A stretch of DNA of 64,000 nt from Sphingobacterium rhinopitheci (GTDB taxonomy: Bacteria; Bacteroidota; Bacteroidia; Sphingobacteriales; Sphingobacteriaceae), in assembly GCF_022627575.1 (NCBI RefSeq), contig NZ_JADEYQ010000003.1, forward strand, positions 1-64,000. Direction: 5' to 3'. The notes beneath the pieces were generated by a model. That model did no database searches, was not told the DNA's origin, and saw only the letters and a list, made by a program, of their open reading frames with translations. The position numbers and the translations under genes were made by a program. How positions within the stretch are numbered: the stretch's first letter is position 1; each line of letters begins with the position of its first letter. Below are positions 8,742 to 17,637 of the stretch, piece by piece.

Positions 8742-9185
8742 TTATAGTAAAGAAGTCAATACAGATACCGCTTCAGAAGACAATTTATTTGATACAGCAG
8801 TAGCTGCAGTTGTTGTAGCAGTAGTAGTAGCTACTTGTTTAAGATTATCTACGAATGATGTATATTTTGACTCGCCCAAAGAAGAAGAGATATTTGATAA
8901 TGTAGAAGTCTTTAAATTCGCTAATTGAGAGGCCGCATTTGTCACTTTACTCAATTGTTGATATTTAGTGATATAATTTGTTAACGAACTTGTCAAAGTA
9001 CTTTTCTGCGTATTTGTCAAGCCCAAAGAATTCGCCAAAGAAACAATCTCATTTACCGTATTAGCAACATTAGATATATTCGTAATTGCTGTAGTAGTAG
9101 AGGCTGTAGAGGAAAGCAAATTTGATGATGATGAACAGCTACCTAAGAAAACTAACATCGCAGATGCTAAGAACACTTTTTTCAT
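8742..9185 (-). CDS. Small Ser/Thr/Ala-rich lipoprotein of unknown function
   Basis: The start is placed at the ATG at 9185, because from there the protein begins MKKVFLASAMLVFLGSC, a standard lipoprotein signal with lipobox LGSC; the frame extends nine codons further upstream without a signal-like start. The mature 130 or so residues are rich in Ser, Thr, Ala and Leu and predicted mostly helical (NTVNEIVSLANSLGLTN, LGESKYTSFVDNLKQ), somewhat like DUF2780-type proteins, though I cannot assign it. A TACCTTTG box lies about 25 bp upstream and a terminator follows. Confidence 0.75.
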   Translation of the reverse strand: MKKVFLASAMLVFLGSCSSSSNLLSSTASTTTAITNISNVANTVNEIVSLANSLGLTNTQKSTLTSSLTNYITKYQQLSKVTNAASQLANLKTSTLSNISSSLGESKYTSFVDNLKQVATTTATTTAATAVSNKLSSEAVSVLTSLL

Positions 9186-9209
9186 GATTTGATATTTTTT
9201 AAATTGTGC

Positions 9210-9217
9210 CAAAGGTA
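9210..9217 (-). promoter_or_regulatory. Candidate -7 promoter box for the small lipoprotein gene
   Basis: TACCTTTG on the minus strand is an exact TAnnTTTG match 24 nt before the ATG at 9185. No good -33 element was found. Confidence 0.4.
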
Positions 9218-9261
9218 CAAAAGTGCTGTGTTAACTAACGTAAAACAATAAAAAATATCAA

Positions 9262-9837
9262 TTATAAATTCTTTAAATATTCAGCCATTTTAGAAACAGC
9301 TATTGACCTGTGACTAATCGCATTTTTTTCCTCCGGGGACATTTCTGCAAAAGTTATATCATAGCCATTAGGAATAAAAATAGGATCATAACCAAAGCCT
9401 TTCACACCTTTTCTTTCTTTTATAATAGTACCTTCTATAGCACCTTCAAAAAACAATTGTTTTTCATTAAGATACAAGGAAATAACAGTCTTGAAACGTG
9501 CCGTTCTATTCGCTGTATCTCCCAATTTTTCCAATACTAGATCAATATTTTGCTCCATATCACGAGTACCCGAATAACGAGCAGAGTAAACACCAGGCTC
9601 CCCATTCAAGGCGTCAATCTCTAAGCCTGAATCATCGCCAAAACAATACAATCCATATTTATTAACTAAGTAATCAGTCTTTTGTTGTGCATTTTCTTGG
9701 AAAGTAATCCCCGTTTCGGGAATATCATCCTGGCAATCAATATCGTGTAACGATTTAAGGCAAAATTTATCGCCTACCATAGCTTGTACTTCTTCAAGCT
9801 TATGTGCATTATTTGTCGCAAATACCAATTCTATCAT
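9262..9837 (-). CDS. rdgB: XTP/dITP diphosphatase (RdgB/HAM1 family)
   Basis: A 191-residue house-cleaning nucleotide pyrophosphatase that removes dITP, XTP and ITP. The start is set at the ATG at 9837, which gives the family N-terminus MIELVFATNNAHKLEEVQ; the frame is open for 38 further codons but those encode a Phe/Leu/Tyr-rich stretch from low-complexity DNA. Motifs seen: FATNNAHK, ETGITFQENAQQKT, FGDDSGLEIDALNGEPGVYSAR-type region, GFGYDPIF and SHRSIAV. The leader contains A/T-rich near-repeats of agtaaaaa. Confidence 0.95.
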   Translation of the reverse strand: MIELVFATNNAHKLEEVQAMVGDKFCLKSLHDIDCQDDIPETGITFQENAQQKTDYLVNKYGLYCFGDDSGLEIDALNGEPGVYSARYSGTRDMEQNIDLVLEKLGDTANRTARFKTVISLYLNEKQLFFEGAIEGTIIKERKGVKGFGYDPIFIPNGYDITFAEMSPEEKNAISHRSIAVSKMAEYLKNL

Positions 9838-10006
9838 AGTGTAAAGTAAAAAGTAAAAAATGAAAAGTAAAAAATAAGTTTGTAAAAAGGAACTTAAACA
9901 AAGATTGTAAAACTTCTTATTTTGAAAAGTAGGGAATAATACCGCAAACAAGATGTGGTCAAAGAAAACTAACTACCCAAAAAATACAAAGCGAAAATAT
10001 TAAAAT

Positions 10007-10540
10007 TTAAGAACCTATAAAGGTTTTAAATTCTCCCCAGAAAAGTTTCTTTTTGTTGACATCAGCAAACATCTCTTCAAAAGAGAATGTATTGAAAACT
10101 GTGGCGACACGCCCTTTCATATACGAGTTATGTGCAATTTCTGGAAGGACAAGAGATTTGGGTTCTACCCCTAATAAGGTAATTTTGCTTGGCGTAAAGA
10201 ACTGCATTATCCTTTTGAACTCATTTGGATTTTGAGGATTCGCAAGATTAACGACCGCAACAGTCTCTGGAGTAAGGCCTAGTGCAGCAATTGTTTTTGC
10301 AAAAGCCTCCGCTGCCTGCGGGGAGAAATAAGGATAATCGGGATATCTAAGGATGAATAAAATACCCGTTGACTTATCCCCTTGATATACAAACTCTTCA
10401 TCTGAGGTATCAAAGGAAACAACAGAACTATTAGATTCTGCAGTATGGAGCATTTCAGGTACCTCAAATCCTGCCGTGAAAATCGTGTCCGACATCAAAG
10501 CTTGTAAAGCGATAGGATTATCTGTAATAAGATTGCTCAT
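10007..10540 (-). CDS. Conserved-looking protein of unknown function
   Basis: The start is taken at the ATG at 10540 (MSNLITDNPIALQALMSD) because the preceding 12 codons lie in the U-run and leader of an upstream terminator. The 177-residue product is soluble, with an alternating beta/alpha pattern (TGILFILRYPDYPYFSPQAA, TVAVVNLANPQNPNEF, KITLLGVEP) that loosely recalls Rossmann-like folds or the DNA polymerase III psi subunit; this resemblance is weak and I do not assign a function. It lies between the deoxyhypusine-synthase homologue and rdgB on the same strand but is separated from the former by a terminator. Confidence 0.7.
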   Translation of the reverse strand: MSNLITDNPIALQALMSDTIFTAGFEVPEMLHTAESNSSVVSFDTSDEEFVYQGDKSTGILFILRYPDYPYFSPQAAEAFAKTIAALGLTPETVAVVNLANPQNPNEFKRIMQFFTPSKITLLGVEPKSLVLPEIAHNSYMKGRVATVFNTFSFEEMFADVNKKKLFWGEFKTFIGS

Positions 10541-10549
10541 AATGGTATT

Positions 10550-10595
10550 AAAAAATAGATGTGAGTAAAAGAACAAATCTATTCACTCACATCTA
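10550..10595 (-). terminator. Intrinsic terminator after the deoxyhypusine-synthase homologue
   Basis: Perfect 11-bp arms tagatgtgagt (10556-10566) and actcacatcta (10585-10595). On the minus strand the stem is followed by six T residues (10555-10550), which lie only about 10 nt before the start codon of the next gene. Confidence 0.8.
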
Positions 10596-10612
10596 CTAGC
10601 TATAATTCTATA

Positions 10613-11593
10613 TTATTGACCTAAAACCCAAGCGAATACTAATGGAGCAACAATTGTAGCATCCGATTCGATCATAAATTTAGGCGTATCAATATCTAAT
10701 TTACCCCATGTAATTTTCTCATTCGGTACCGCACCAGAGTAAGAACCATATGAAGTGGTAGAATCAGAAATCTGACAGAAGTAAGACCAGAAAGGAACAT
10801 CAGTCCACTCAAGATCTTGGTACATCATAGGCACTACACAGATAGGGAAATCACCAGAAATACCACCTGCAATTTGGAAGAAACCTACACCTTTACCAGC
10901 AGAATTAGCACGGTACCATTCTGTCAAGTAGATCATGTATTCGATACCTGATTTTACAGTAGAAGCTTTCAATTTACCTTTAATGACATTTGAAGCGAAG
11001 ATATTACCTGTCGTAGAATCTTCCCATCCTGGACATACGATAGGCAAGTTTTTCTCTGCCGCCGCAACAATCCAAGAATCCTTAGGATCGATTTCGTAAT
11101 ATTGCTCTAATACACCAGAATTTACAACTTGGTACAAGAACTCATGTGGTAAATAACGCTCACCTTTAGCTTCAGCAGCATGCCATACATCTTCTAAGTG
11201 CTCTTGCAAACGACGGAAAGCTTCTTCTTCAGGGATACATGTATCTGTAACACGGTTGAAGTGCGTATCTAATAGTTCGCGCTCTTGCTCTGGCGTTAAA
11301 TCTCTCCAATTAGGAATACGTTTATAGTGAGAATGTGCTACTAAATTCATCACATCCTCTTCTAAGTTTGCACCTGTACAAGAGATAATATGTACTTTAT
11401 CTTGGCGAATCATTTCTGCCAAGGAAACACCTAATTCAGCTGTAGACATTGCTCCGCCTAATGAAATCAACATTTTACCCCCTTCTAGTAAGTGTTGCTC
11501 ATATCCTTTAGCTGCATCTACTAATGCTGCAGCGTTAAAGTGACGGTAGTTGTGCTCAATAAATTGAGAAATTGGACCTTTTGTAGTACTCAT
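10613..11593 (-). CDS. Deoxyhypusine synthase-family protein (possible homospermidine synthase)
   Basis: A 326-residue cytosolic enzyme starting at the ATG at 11593 (MSTTKGPISQFIEHNYRHFN). It matches the deoxyhypusine synthase fold along its length: LISLGGAMSTAELGVSLAEMI (NAD site), SCTGANLEEDVMN, a VCPGWEDSTTGN segment, and near the end NEKITWGK with Lys298 aligned to the catalytic Lys of eukaryotic DHS (WGK motif). Classical DHS modifies eIF5A, which bacteria lack, so a small-molecule polyamine product such as homospermidine is more likely (inference; homospermidine is reported as a main polyamine in this group). Monocistronic, with its own terminator. Confidence 0.88.
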   Translation of the reverse strand: MSTTKGPISQFIEHNYRHFNAAALVDAAKGYEQHLLEGGKMLISLGGAMSTAELGVSLAEMIRQDKVHIISCTGANLEEDVMNLVAHSHYKRIPNWRDLTPEQERELLDTHFNRVTDTCIPEEEAFRRLQEHLEDVWHAAEAKGERYLPHEFLYQVVNSGVLEQYYEIDPKDSWIVAAAEKNLPIVCPGWEDSTTGNIFASNVIKGKLKASTVKSGIEYMIYLTEWYRANSAGKGVGFFQIAGGISGDFPICVVPMMYQDLEWTDVPFWSYFCQISDSTTSYGSYSGAVPNEKITWGKLDIDTPKFMIESDATIVAPLVFAWVLGQ

Positions 11594-11619
11594 CTTTATA
11601 TGCTTTTTAATAAGTATCA

Positions 11620-11627
11620 CAAAGGTA
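11620..11627 (-). promoter_or_regulatory. Candidate -7 promoter box for the DHS-family gene
   Basis: TACCTTTG on the minus strand is an exact TAnnTTTG match 26 nt before the ATG at 11593. No clear -33 TTG at standard spacing. Confidence 0.4.
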
Positions 11628-11775
11628 CTGAATAAAATTTATTTTAATATGTTTAAGGGTTTGAAAGAGGAATAAGCAATGCTTTTTTAACAAATGTTAA
11701 AAAAGTAACTAAAATTAACACATTGAATACTGTAGCGAATTTAAGAGTAAAAACGTTTTGTTTGAAACCTAAACA

Positions 11776-11904
11776 ATGAAAGAACTCGTAAAACTTATTA
11801 TCCTATTAATAATAGTTATATTTTTATTTTACGTAGATAAATCTATAACAAACTCTATTCCTAACACTTATACAAAGAATGAAACAATTAAAAAAAATGT
11901 ATAA
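11776..11904 (+). CDS. Tiny single-span membrane protein (42 aa), hypothetical
   Basis: An ATG-started 42-codon ORF in an otherwise empty 490-bp gap. It begins MKELVKLIILLIIVIFLFYV, a compact membrane segment of about 16 residues with a Lys-containing N-terminus, followed by a polar, Thr/Asn/Lys-rich tail ending KKNV. It converges with another tiny membrane ORF on the opposite strand, with 7 bp between the stops. The transmembrane pattern is unlike random AT-rich translation, but no ribosome-binding or promoter site is convincing. It could be a small regulatory membrane peptide, a type I toxin or a chance ORF. Confidence 0.4.
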   Translation: MKELVKLIILLIIVIFLFYVDKSITNSIPNTYTKNETIKKNV

Positions 11905-11911
11905 AACTAAC

Positions 11912-12025
11912 TTACTTTCTCTTTAATAATTTTGAGAAGAAGAAATAAAAAAAAACTAGAAAAACGACTATTACTATTAGTACACTAATTTCTTCTATAC
12001 CGATACCCCATGACATTGTATTCAT
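11912..12025 (-). CDS. Tiny single-span membrane protein (37 aa), hypothetical
   Basis: A 37-codon ORF starting at the ATG at 12025: MNTMSWGIGIEEISVLIVIV, then a very hydrophobic Val/Phe/Tyr stretch and a basic end (SKLLKRK). The acidic N-side and basic C-side of the single span predict the N-terminus outside (positive-inside rule). Upstream lies a hairpin that would end the opposing-direction neighbour region. Same caution as for the convergent 11776-11904 ORF: coding is suggested only by the ordered polar-hydrophobic-basic layout. Confidence 0.4.
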   Translation of the reverse strand: MNTMSWGIGIEEISVLIVIVVFLVFFYFFFSKLLKRK

Positions 12026-12041
12026 AACACTAAATTACAAA

Positions 12042-12072
12042 AAAAATGGATGATTATAAATCACCCATTTTT
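12042..12072 (-). terminator. Terminator after the SusE/F-like gene
   Basis: Arms aaaaatggatgat (12042-12054) and atcacccattttt (12060-12072) pair with a 5-nt loop. The single mismatch is A:C on the plus strand but a U-G wobble on the minus strand, so it works best for the minus-strand sus genes. The minus-strand 3' arm ends in a run of T. The same two arms recur at 20206-20236. Confidence 0.75.
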
Positions 12073-12085
12073 AACATTTACCATT

Positions 12086-13048
12086 TTATTGTTTTTGAAT
12101 TACAGCTTTGTATGCACCCGGTGTCAAATCGAGCTCTAAATTATAAGTTCCCGCAGTTGTAATTACGATATCCGCCCCACCTGGAGTAATATCATCTGCA
12201 GTACCTCCAAAATTGATCGCCCAATCGTCATTGGCTCTAAATTTAATTTTACCCGGTACAAGATTAAGGGTTACTTGCCATGTATACGAACCTTTGCCAC
12301 CAATGAAAGTCATATCGGTATCATTATCCCATTCTCCAGGAGTAGCGTCACCTATCACACCCATAGTCAACGGTAACAATTCGTAGGTCAATCCCTCGGC
12401 ATCCATACGTACTCTATAGAAACCATCCTGAGTTACCGTAATATTACCTGCATCTTCATCTTGTTCAAGTGTCCCCACTGCAGCACCTTTACCGTATGCA
12501 TTGGTCCAATCGATATTTGTAGGCAAAAATTTGAAGCCATCGCCCGCTACAGTTATATATTCAAAAGTCTCGAACTTAGCTTTACTATCTTCATCATAAA
12601 GCGCTAAGGGTGTTGCTAAAGTAGGCTCCCATCCAGCGCCAACCGAACCACCAACGATATACATCTCGGGATTACTTTCTTCAAAAATAATAGGTTTCGA
12701 TTTTTGTATATTAGCTCCATATTTGACCATTAACAGAGCAGGACCTACCCAAGTTTGGTCCAATGGAATATCAAATTGTTGCGTAGTTATTTTTTTACCA
12801 TCTGTCAAAGTAACATTTTCTTGCAGTAACACGGTACCGTCTTTAACAATACTAAACTCGAAGGTACTTACATTGTTAGTAATAAATCCCACGTTCAATT
12901 TTTTACCTACTTGAATGCTAGCTACAGTAGATTCATTGATAGATACTATCTCATCACTAATTTCATGAGAGACCTTTTTACAGGCCGAAAAAAGTAAGAA
13001 AACAGTAGCTATAAATACGACACTTAAAATTCTATTTAAATTTCTCAT
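12086..13048 (-). CDS. SusE/SusF-type outer-membrane sugar-binding lipoprotein
   Basis: A 320-residue surface lipoprotein. The signal ends in LLFSAC with Cys23 as the lipidation site. An N-terminal Ig-like SusE domain (about 35-125) is followed by two similar starch-binding-like modules: MYIVGGSVGAGWEPTLATPL with a GFYRVRMDAEGLTYELLP end, and MGVIGDATPGEWDNDTDMTF with GTYNLELDLTPGAYK end. SusE/F proteins hold oligosaccharide at the cell surface for SusCD. It is the last gene of the susC-susD-susE transcript, 11 bp after susD. The sugar is not identifiable from sequence alone, although the module type suggests alpha-glucans. Confidence 0.87.
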   Translation of the reverse strand: MRNLNRILSVVFIATVFLLFSACKKVSHEISDEIVSINESTVASIQVGKKLNVGFITNNVSTFEFSIVKDGTVLLQENVTLTDGKKITTQQFDIPLDQTWVGPALLMVKYGANIQKSKPIIFEESNPEMYIVGGSVGAGWEPTLATPLALYDEDSKAKFETFEYITVAGDGFKFLPTNIDWTNAYGKGAAVGTLEQDEDAGNITVTQDGFYRVRMDAEGLTYELLPLTMGVIGDATPGEWDNDTDMTFIGGKGSYTWQVTLNLVPGKIKFRANDDWAINFGGTADDITPGGADIVITTAGTYNLELDLTPGAYKAVIQKQ

Positions 13049-13059
13049 TTCTCTATGAA

Positions 13060-14619
13060 TTAATTATAACCATCATTTTGACTTAAGCTTGGATTATTGG
13101 TCCTTGCTCTTGCCGGAATAGGGAACAATCTTTTGTAGGTTTCGCTTGGATTAGCAGGTTTAAATAACATTGCTTCTTCCCACTTTCCAAAACGAATCAT
13201 ATCCGTACGACGCGTCACCTCAAATGTAAATTCTAATCCCCTTTCTTTATAAATAGCATCTAATGTCAAGGTACCCAATGTAAAATATTTCTCTGGGTTA
13301 ACGGGGAATGCTCTTTTTCGTACTTCATTAGCGGCTGCTAGTGCTTCAACAGCAGTCCCATTTGTAGCGCCTTGCAAAATTGCTTCTGCTTTCATTAATA
13401 ACACATCTGCTAACCTAAATACGATAACATCATTGCCCGCATTATTACTCACTTGATTTTTGTCTGGATAATATTTAACGCAGCGTGCTCCTGCCAAACG
13501 TCCGCCATCATCTGCTCCACCAATATCAAACTCAGATCCAGGTAATAAATTATAACCATTAGGATTAAAAACAATGTTTATTCCATTATAAACCAATGGT
13601 TGTCCTGTAGAATTATATTGTTGCCCATATAGCCATTGCTGTTTACGATTATCGTTATCATCAAAGAGATCAAAATAAGCCGGTTGAGCAGACCATCCAT
13701 TCCATGGATTTACCGTTAACTCAAAGGTCTCTCTACTGGCATAATGCAATACTTTCATAAACAATGAATTGCCTGTTGCACGAGAAGGATCAAAAGGAAT
13801 AGAGAAAATAGGCTCTGGATTTGAAGCACCATTATCAGGTTTAAACTGTGCTAAGAAATCATTTTCTAAGGAATACTTACCAGAATTAATAACAGCATTA
13901 GTATTCTCTACGACCTTATTCCAATTGGGTGTACCTGTATATACTTGAGCATTCAAATACACTTTTGCTAATAAAGCGTGCGCAAACCATTTGGTAGGTC
14001 GTCCATAAGTTGCTTGAGATTTATCTTCGCTCAATTTATCTAAATTTTCTTCCAACTCGGACACAATAAAATTAAACACCTCGGCACGAGGAGCTGTACT
14101 TGGCAAGCTAGTATCAGCACCAAAAACCGTCACTAACGGGATATTTCCAAATGTATCCATCATCAAAAAATAATACCAAGCGCGCATGGCCTTAATTTCG
14201 GCTAATGTTTGTGTCTTTTGATCAGATTCCTCAGACTTTTCTAATACAGAAAGAACTCTATTACAAGTACCTATTGCATTAAATCCCCAATCCCAAGCAT
14301 TACGTACGACTTCATGATTTGGCGACCAAGTGTGGAAATGCATATCTCTCCATTTACCACCGTCAAACCAATCGCCACCTCTTGTCGGAATAATTACCTC
14401 ATCAGAACCGGCCGTTTGTAGGTCAAAATAATCCCCAAAATAGCCCCTTGCTGAAGTATATACAGGTCCTGTGACCGCAACAAACTGCTCTGGTGTTTTT
14501 GGAAATGTCTGTTCACTGTATGCTGAATATACATCAGTATCCAATTTTGTACATGATGTCCCTGCCGACACTAATGCGACAAAAAGCAATGTATATAGTT
14601 TATTAAATTTCATTGTCAT
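13060..14619 (-). CDS. SusD/RagB-family outer-membrane substrate-binding lipoprotein
   Basis: A 519-residue lipoprotein with lipobox SAGTSC (Cys23). Family signatures include the TPR-like helical N-terminal region, LAEIKAMRAWYYFLMMDTFGNIPLVT, TKWFAHALLAKVYLNAQVYTG-type segment, VFRLADVLLMKAEAI and the C-terminal RLFPIPARARTNNPSLSQN. SusD forms a lid over the SusC transporter and captures oligosaccharides. Two in-frame ATGs are close (14619 and 14613); the first is kept, but MKFNKL from the second is equally good. It lies 12 bp after susC and 11 bp before the SusE/F-like gene. Confidence 0.95.
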   Translation of the reverse strand: MTMKFNKLYTLLFVALVSAGTSCTKLDTDVYSAYSEQTFPKTPEQFVAVTGPVYTSARGYFGDYFDLQTAGSDEVIIPTRGGDWFDGGKWRDMHFHTWSPNHEVVRNAWDWGFNAIGTCNRVLSVLEKSEESDQKTQTLAEIKAMRAWYYFLMMDTFGNIPLVTVFGADTSLPSTAPRAEVFNFIVSELEENLDKLSEDKSQATYGRPTKWFAHALLAKVYLNAQVYTGTPNWNKVVENTNAVINSGKYSLENDFLAQFKPDNGASNPEPIFSIPFDPSRATGNSLFMKVLHYASRETFELTVNPWNGWSAQPAYFDLFDDNDNRKQQWLYGQQYNSTGQPLVYNGINIVFNPNGYNLLPGSEFDIGGADDGGRLAGARCVKYYPDKNQVSNNAGNDVIVFRLADVLLMKAEAILQGATNGTAVEALAAANEVRKRAFPVNPEKYFTLGTLTLDAIYKERGLEFTFEVTRRTDMIRFGKWEEAMLFKPANPSETYKRLFPIPARARTNNPSLSQNDGYN

Positions 14620-14631
14620 AAGATTAAAAGC

Positions 14632-17600
14632 TTAAAAACTCAAGTTAACACCTAGGATAAATGATCTTGTCTTTGGATAATAATTTCTATTATCAATACC
14701 TGGAGCTAATCCACTCAAGCTAACCTCCGGATCAACACCCGTATAATTCGTTATAGTAAACAAATTTTGCCCTGTCATATATATACGAGCTTGTTTAAAA
14801 TATTTTGAATTACTAACATTAAACCTATATCCTAAAGTAGCATTGTCCAGTCTAAAGAAAGATCCATCCTCAATGAAGCGACTAGAAGCTATAAGTGGGG
14901 TTTCAAAAATTCCTTCTTCTACAGCATCTTTAGATATATTAGTAACATTAGCTTGTCTCAAACGAGATAAATCAGCGCGTGTAGCATTAAAAATCTGATT
15001 ACCATACATTCCTCTAAAGAAGATATTCAAATCCCATTTTTTATACCTCAAATTATTGTTCCAAGCATAGGTAAATTTTGGCAAAGCGTGACCCATGATC
15101 TGATAATCATCAGGAGCAGATATTTGATCTTGTGTAACTAATTCACCTGAAGGCTTTTCATAGATCGTCTTTTCAGCAACATCATCATAACCTATATATT
15201 TGGCAACATAGAAAGTGCCTAATGGCTGACCTGGTAATACAATAGCTGCCGTCTGCCCCGTCCATCCATCCAGTCCAATACCACCTTCATAACGTTGGGC
15301 TACTCCTATATTGGCAATATTAGAAGCTAAAGACCCTACTTTATTAACGTTTTTGGCAAAATTTACTGTTGTATTATAAGCAAAATTATCATTTGAATAT
15401 ACACGAGCATTTAACACAATTTCTATCCCTTTGTTACTCATACTAGCACCGTTTGCTAACAAACGATTAAATTGATATGGAGGAGAAGGTACGTCATATT
15501 CATATAACAAATCTTTGGTATTCTTATCATAGTATTCTACAGATCCACCAATACGTCCTTTGAGGATTTCAAAATCTAAACCTATGTTAAACATAGAAGT
15601 AGTTTCCCATTTTAAATCAGGATTATCATTTTGACTCACGCCATAGGCATTGACCCATTGTCCATTGTAATAAAACTGTCCATCACGAGGACCAAAGAGT
15701 AATATCTGACGATACGGGTCAATATTTTGATTTCCGGACACCCCATATCCAGCACGCAATTTCAATTCAGAGAATATCTGCTGCTCTTGCATAAACGATT
15801 CTTTAGCGATACGCCATGCTCCAGATACAGATGGGAAAGTCGCCCAGCGATTATTGATTCCAAATTTGGAAGAACCATCTTTACGCAATGTAGCGCTCAA
15901 TAGATATTTGTCATTATAATTGTAGCCTACCCTTCCATAAAAGGACACCAATATAGACTCCAAAATTCTAGGATAATCAGTAAATGGGTTATATCCCTCA
16001 GGCAGTGTTCCTAGATTAAGGTTATTAGAACCTAAATCATCCGAACTAAAACCTACCGAAGAAGCCCACATACCATCATTATTTTTTGTTTTCTGGTAAG
16101 AATAACCAGCCATAGCATCAAAATTATGCTCATTGATATGGAAGGAATAATTAAGGTAAGATTCTAATATTTGGTCAATATTTTTGAGATTTGTACGGTC
16201 ACCATATCCACGTCCTAATGCTTTAGAATCGAAATCAGTGCGATGCATATAGTATTTCTTTTCATAATGATTACGTTGGTATGAGAATATATTAGACCAA
16301 ATCAAACCATCCACAATTGTCAAATCTGCTTTCAAGCTACCTAATAAAGTATTGTTACTTCGAGATTCATCGCGTTGATTCAAAATTGCTACAGGGTTGA
16401 AATAATTGGTACGTCCTGGTACTTGAAAATAGCCACCATATCGCTCATATGTTGGAGCATCGGACATAATCGGTGATGTAGGAAGATAACGTGCAGCACC
16501 ATTAAAAATCCCATAATCTACATGATCCGAATTGTTCATACTATTAGCTATGTTCAATGCTAAATTTAGGCGATTATCAAAAGCTTTTTGGTCTACACCA
16601 AAACGTGCTATAACACGCTCCAAATTATTGCGTTTAACAATCCCTTGGTTGTTAAAATAATTGACAGAAGCATTGTAGCGTGTTCCTTCAGAGCCTCCCG
16701 TAAGCGATAAATTATGATTATGTGAAAAACCATTTCTAGTGATTTCATCTTGCCAATCAGTATCAGATCCCGTTTCGCTAGGATCTACAACTAAGTTATA
16801 TTTATTTACAAATGCCGTATGTTCCGCTGCACTCAACACATTGACACGACTAGACACAGATTCTGTAGCAGCATAACCACTGTAAGACAATACAGGTGCA
16901 CCAGCTTTACCCCTTTTTGTGGTCACAAAAATAACTCCATTAGCAGCCCTAGATCCATAAATAGCAGTAGATGAAGCATCTTTCATCACATCCATAGAAA
17001 CGATATCGTCAGGCGACACCAATTCAATATTAGCACCTACTATACCATCAATGACATAAAGTGGCGAAGAGCTTGCTGTCAAAGAAGAAGGTCCTCTAAG
17101 TTGAATTGTCGCCGAAGAAGTAGGGTCACCACCGGATCTATTAACGGTCAATCCAGCAACTTTACCTGCTAATAACTGATCGGGAGAACTTACTACACCT
17201 TTGTTAAATTCCTCTGCACCTACACTAGAAATAGAACCTGAGATTTGTTTTTTCTTAGCTACACCATACCCAATCACTACGACTTCATCAAGATCTTCCG
17301 AAGTACTGACTAAAGTAAAGTCTACAATAGTTTCTTTGGAATTTATCTGTATACTTTGGCGAGCCTCTTGATAGCCTATAGCATTAACGACAACAGTATG
17401 CTTCCCGACCGAAACATCATTAAGTCGGAAAATACCATTTGCATCGGAGGAAGTAGCTTTGGGAAGATTTAATACTTTAACTGTTGCCCCTGGTACAGGT
17501 TGACCATTAGCATCAACTATTTTTCCGGTCAAAAGATTGACTTGCAGGTTTGCATAGGTTACACTTGTTAGACTCATCAATAGAATCATAAAGTATAGCC

Positions 17601-17637
17601 ACAGACACCAACCTTTACAATAAGTAAATTTTCGCAT
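14632..17637 (-). CDS. SusC/RagA-family TonB-dependent outer-membrane transporter
   Basis: A 1001-residue receptor with an N-terminal signal peptide, a carboxypeptidase-regulatory-like beta domain (about 35-115, GKIVDANGQPVPGATVKVL), a TonB-box-like EVVVIGYG, the plug (SISSVGAEEFN, GSRAANGVIFVTTKRGK) and a C-terminal beta-barrel ending in VNLSF with a terminal Phe. With SusD it imports oligosaccharides through the outer membrane using TonB energy. It is the first gene of the locus; its promoter region contains the palindrome at 17733-17752, a probable LacI-type operator. Confidence 0.96.
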   Translation of the reverse strand: MRKFTYCKGWCLWLYFMILLMSLTSVTYANLQVNLLTGKIVDANGQPVPGATVKVLNLPKATSSDANGIFRLNDVSVGKHTVVVNAIGYQEARQSIQINSKETIVDFTLVSTSEDLDEVVVIGYGVAKKKQISGSISSVGAEEFNKGVVSSPDQLLAGKVAGLTVNRSGGDPTSSATIQLRGPSSLTASSSPLYVIDGIVGANIELVSPDDIVSMDVMKDASSTAIYGSRAANGVIFVTTKRGKAGAPVLSYSGYAATESVSSRVNVLSAAEHTAFVNKYNLVVDPSETGSDTDWQDEITRNGFSHNHNLSLTGGSEGTRYNASVNYFNNQGIVKRNNLERVIARFGVDQKAFDNRLNLALNIANSMNNSDHVDYGIFNGAARYLPTSPIMSDAPTYERYGGYFQVPGRTNYFNPVAILNQRDESRSNNTLLGSLKADLTIVDGLIWSNIFSYQRNHYEKKYYMHRTDFDSKALGRGYGDRTNLKNIDQILESYLNYSFHINEHNFDAMAGYSYQKTKNNDGMWASSVGFSSDDLGSNNLNLGTLPEGYNPFTDYPRILESILVSFYGRVGYNYNDKYLLSATLRKDGSSKFGINNRWATFPSVSGAWRIAKESFMQEQQIFSELKLRAGYGVSGNQNIDPYRQILLFGPRDGQFYYNGQWVNAYGVSQNDNPDLKWETTSMFNIGLDFEILKGRIGGSVEYYDKNTKDLLYEYDVPSPPYQFNRLLANGASMSNKGIEIVLNARVYSNDNFAYNTTVNFAKNVNKVGSLASNIANIGVAQRYEGGIGLDGWTGQTAAIVLPGQPLGTFYVAKYIGYDDVAEKTIYEKPSGELVTQDQISAPDDYQIMGHALPKFTYAWNNNLRYKKWDLNIFFRGMYGNQIFNATRADLSRLRQANVTNISKDAVEEGIFETPLIASSRFIEDGSFFRLDNATLGYRFNVSNSKYFKQARIYMTGQNLFTITNYTGVDPEVSLSGLAPGIDNRNYYPKTRSFILGVNLSF

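Noticed and set aside
9838..9951. Hydrophobic N-terminal extension of RdgB
   Set aside because: The Phe/Leu/Tyr-rich segment comes from low-complexity A/T DNA with agtaaaaa-like repeats; RdgB is cytosolic and the family N-terminus starts at the ATG at 9837.
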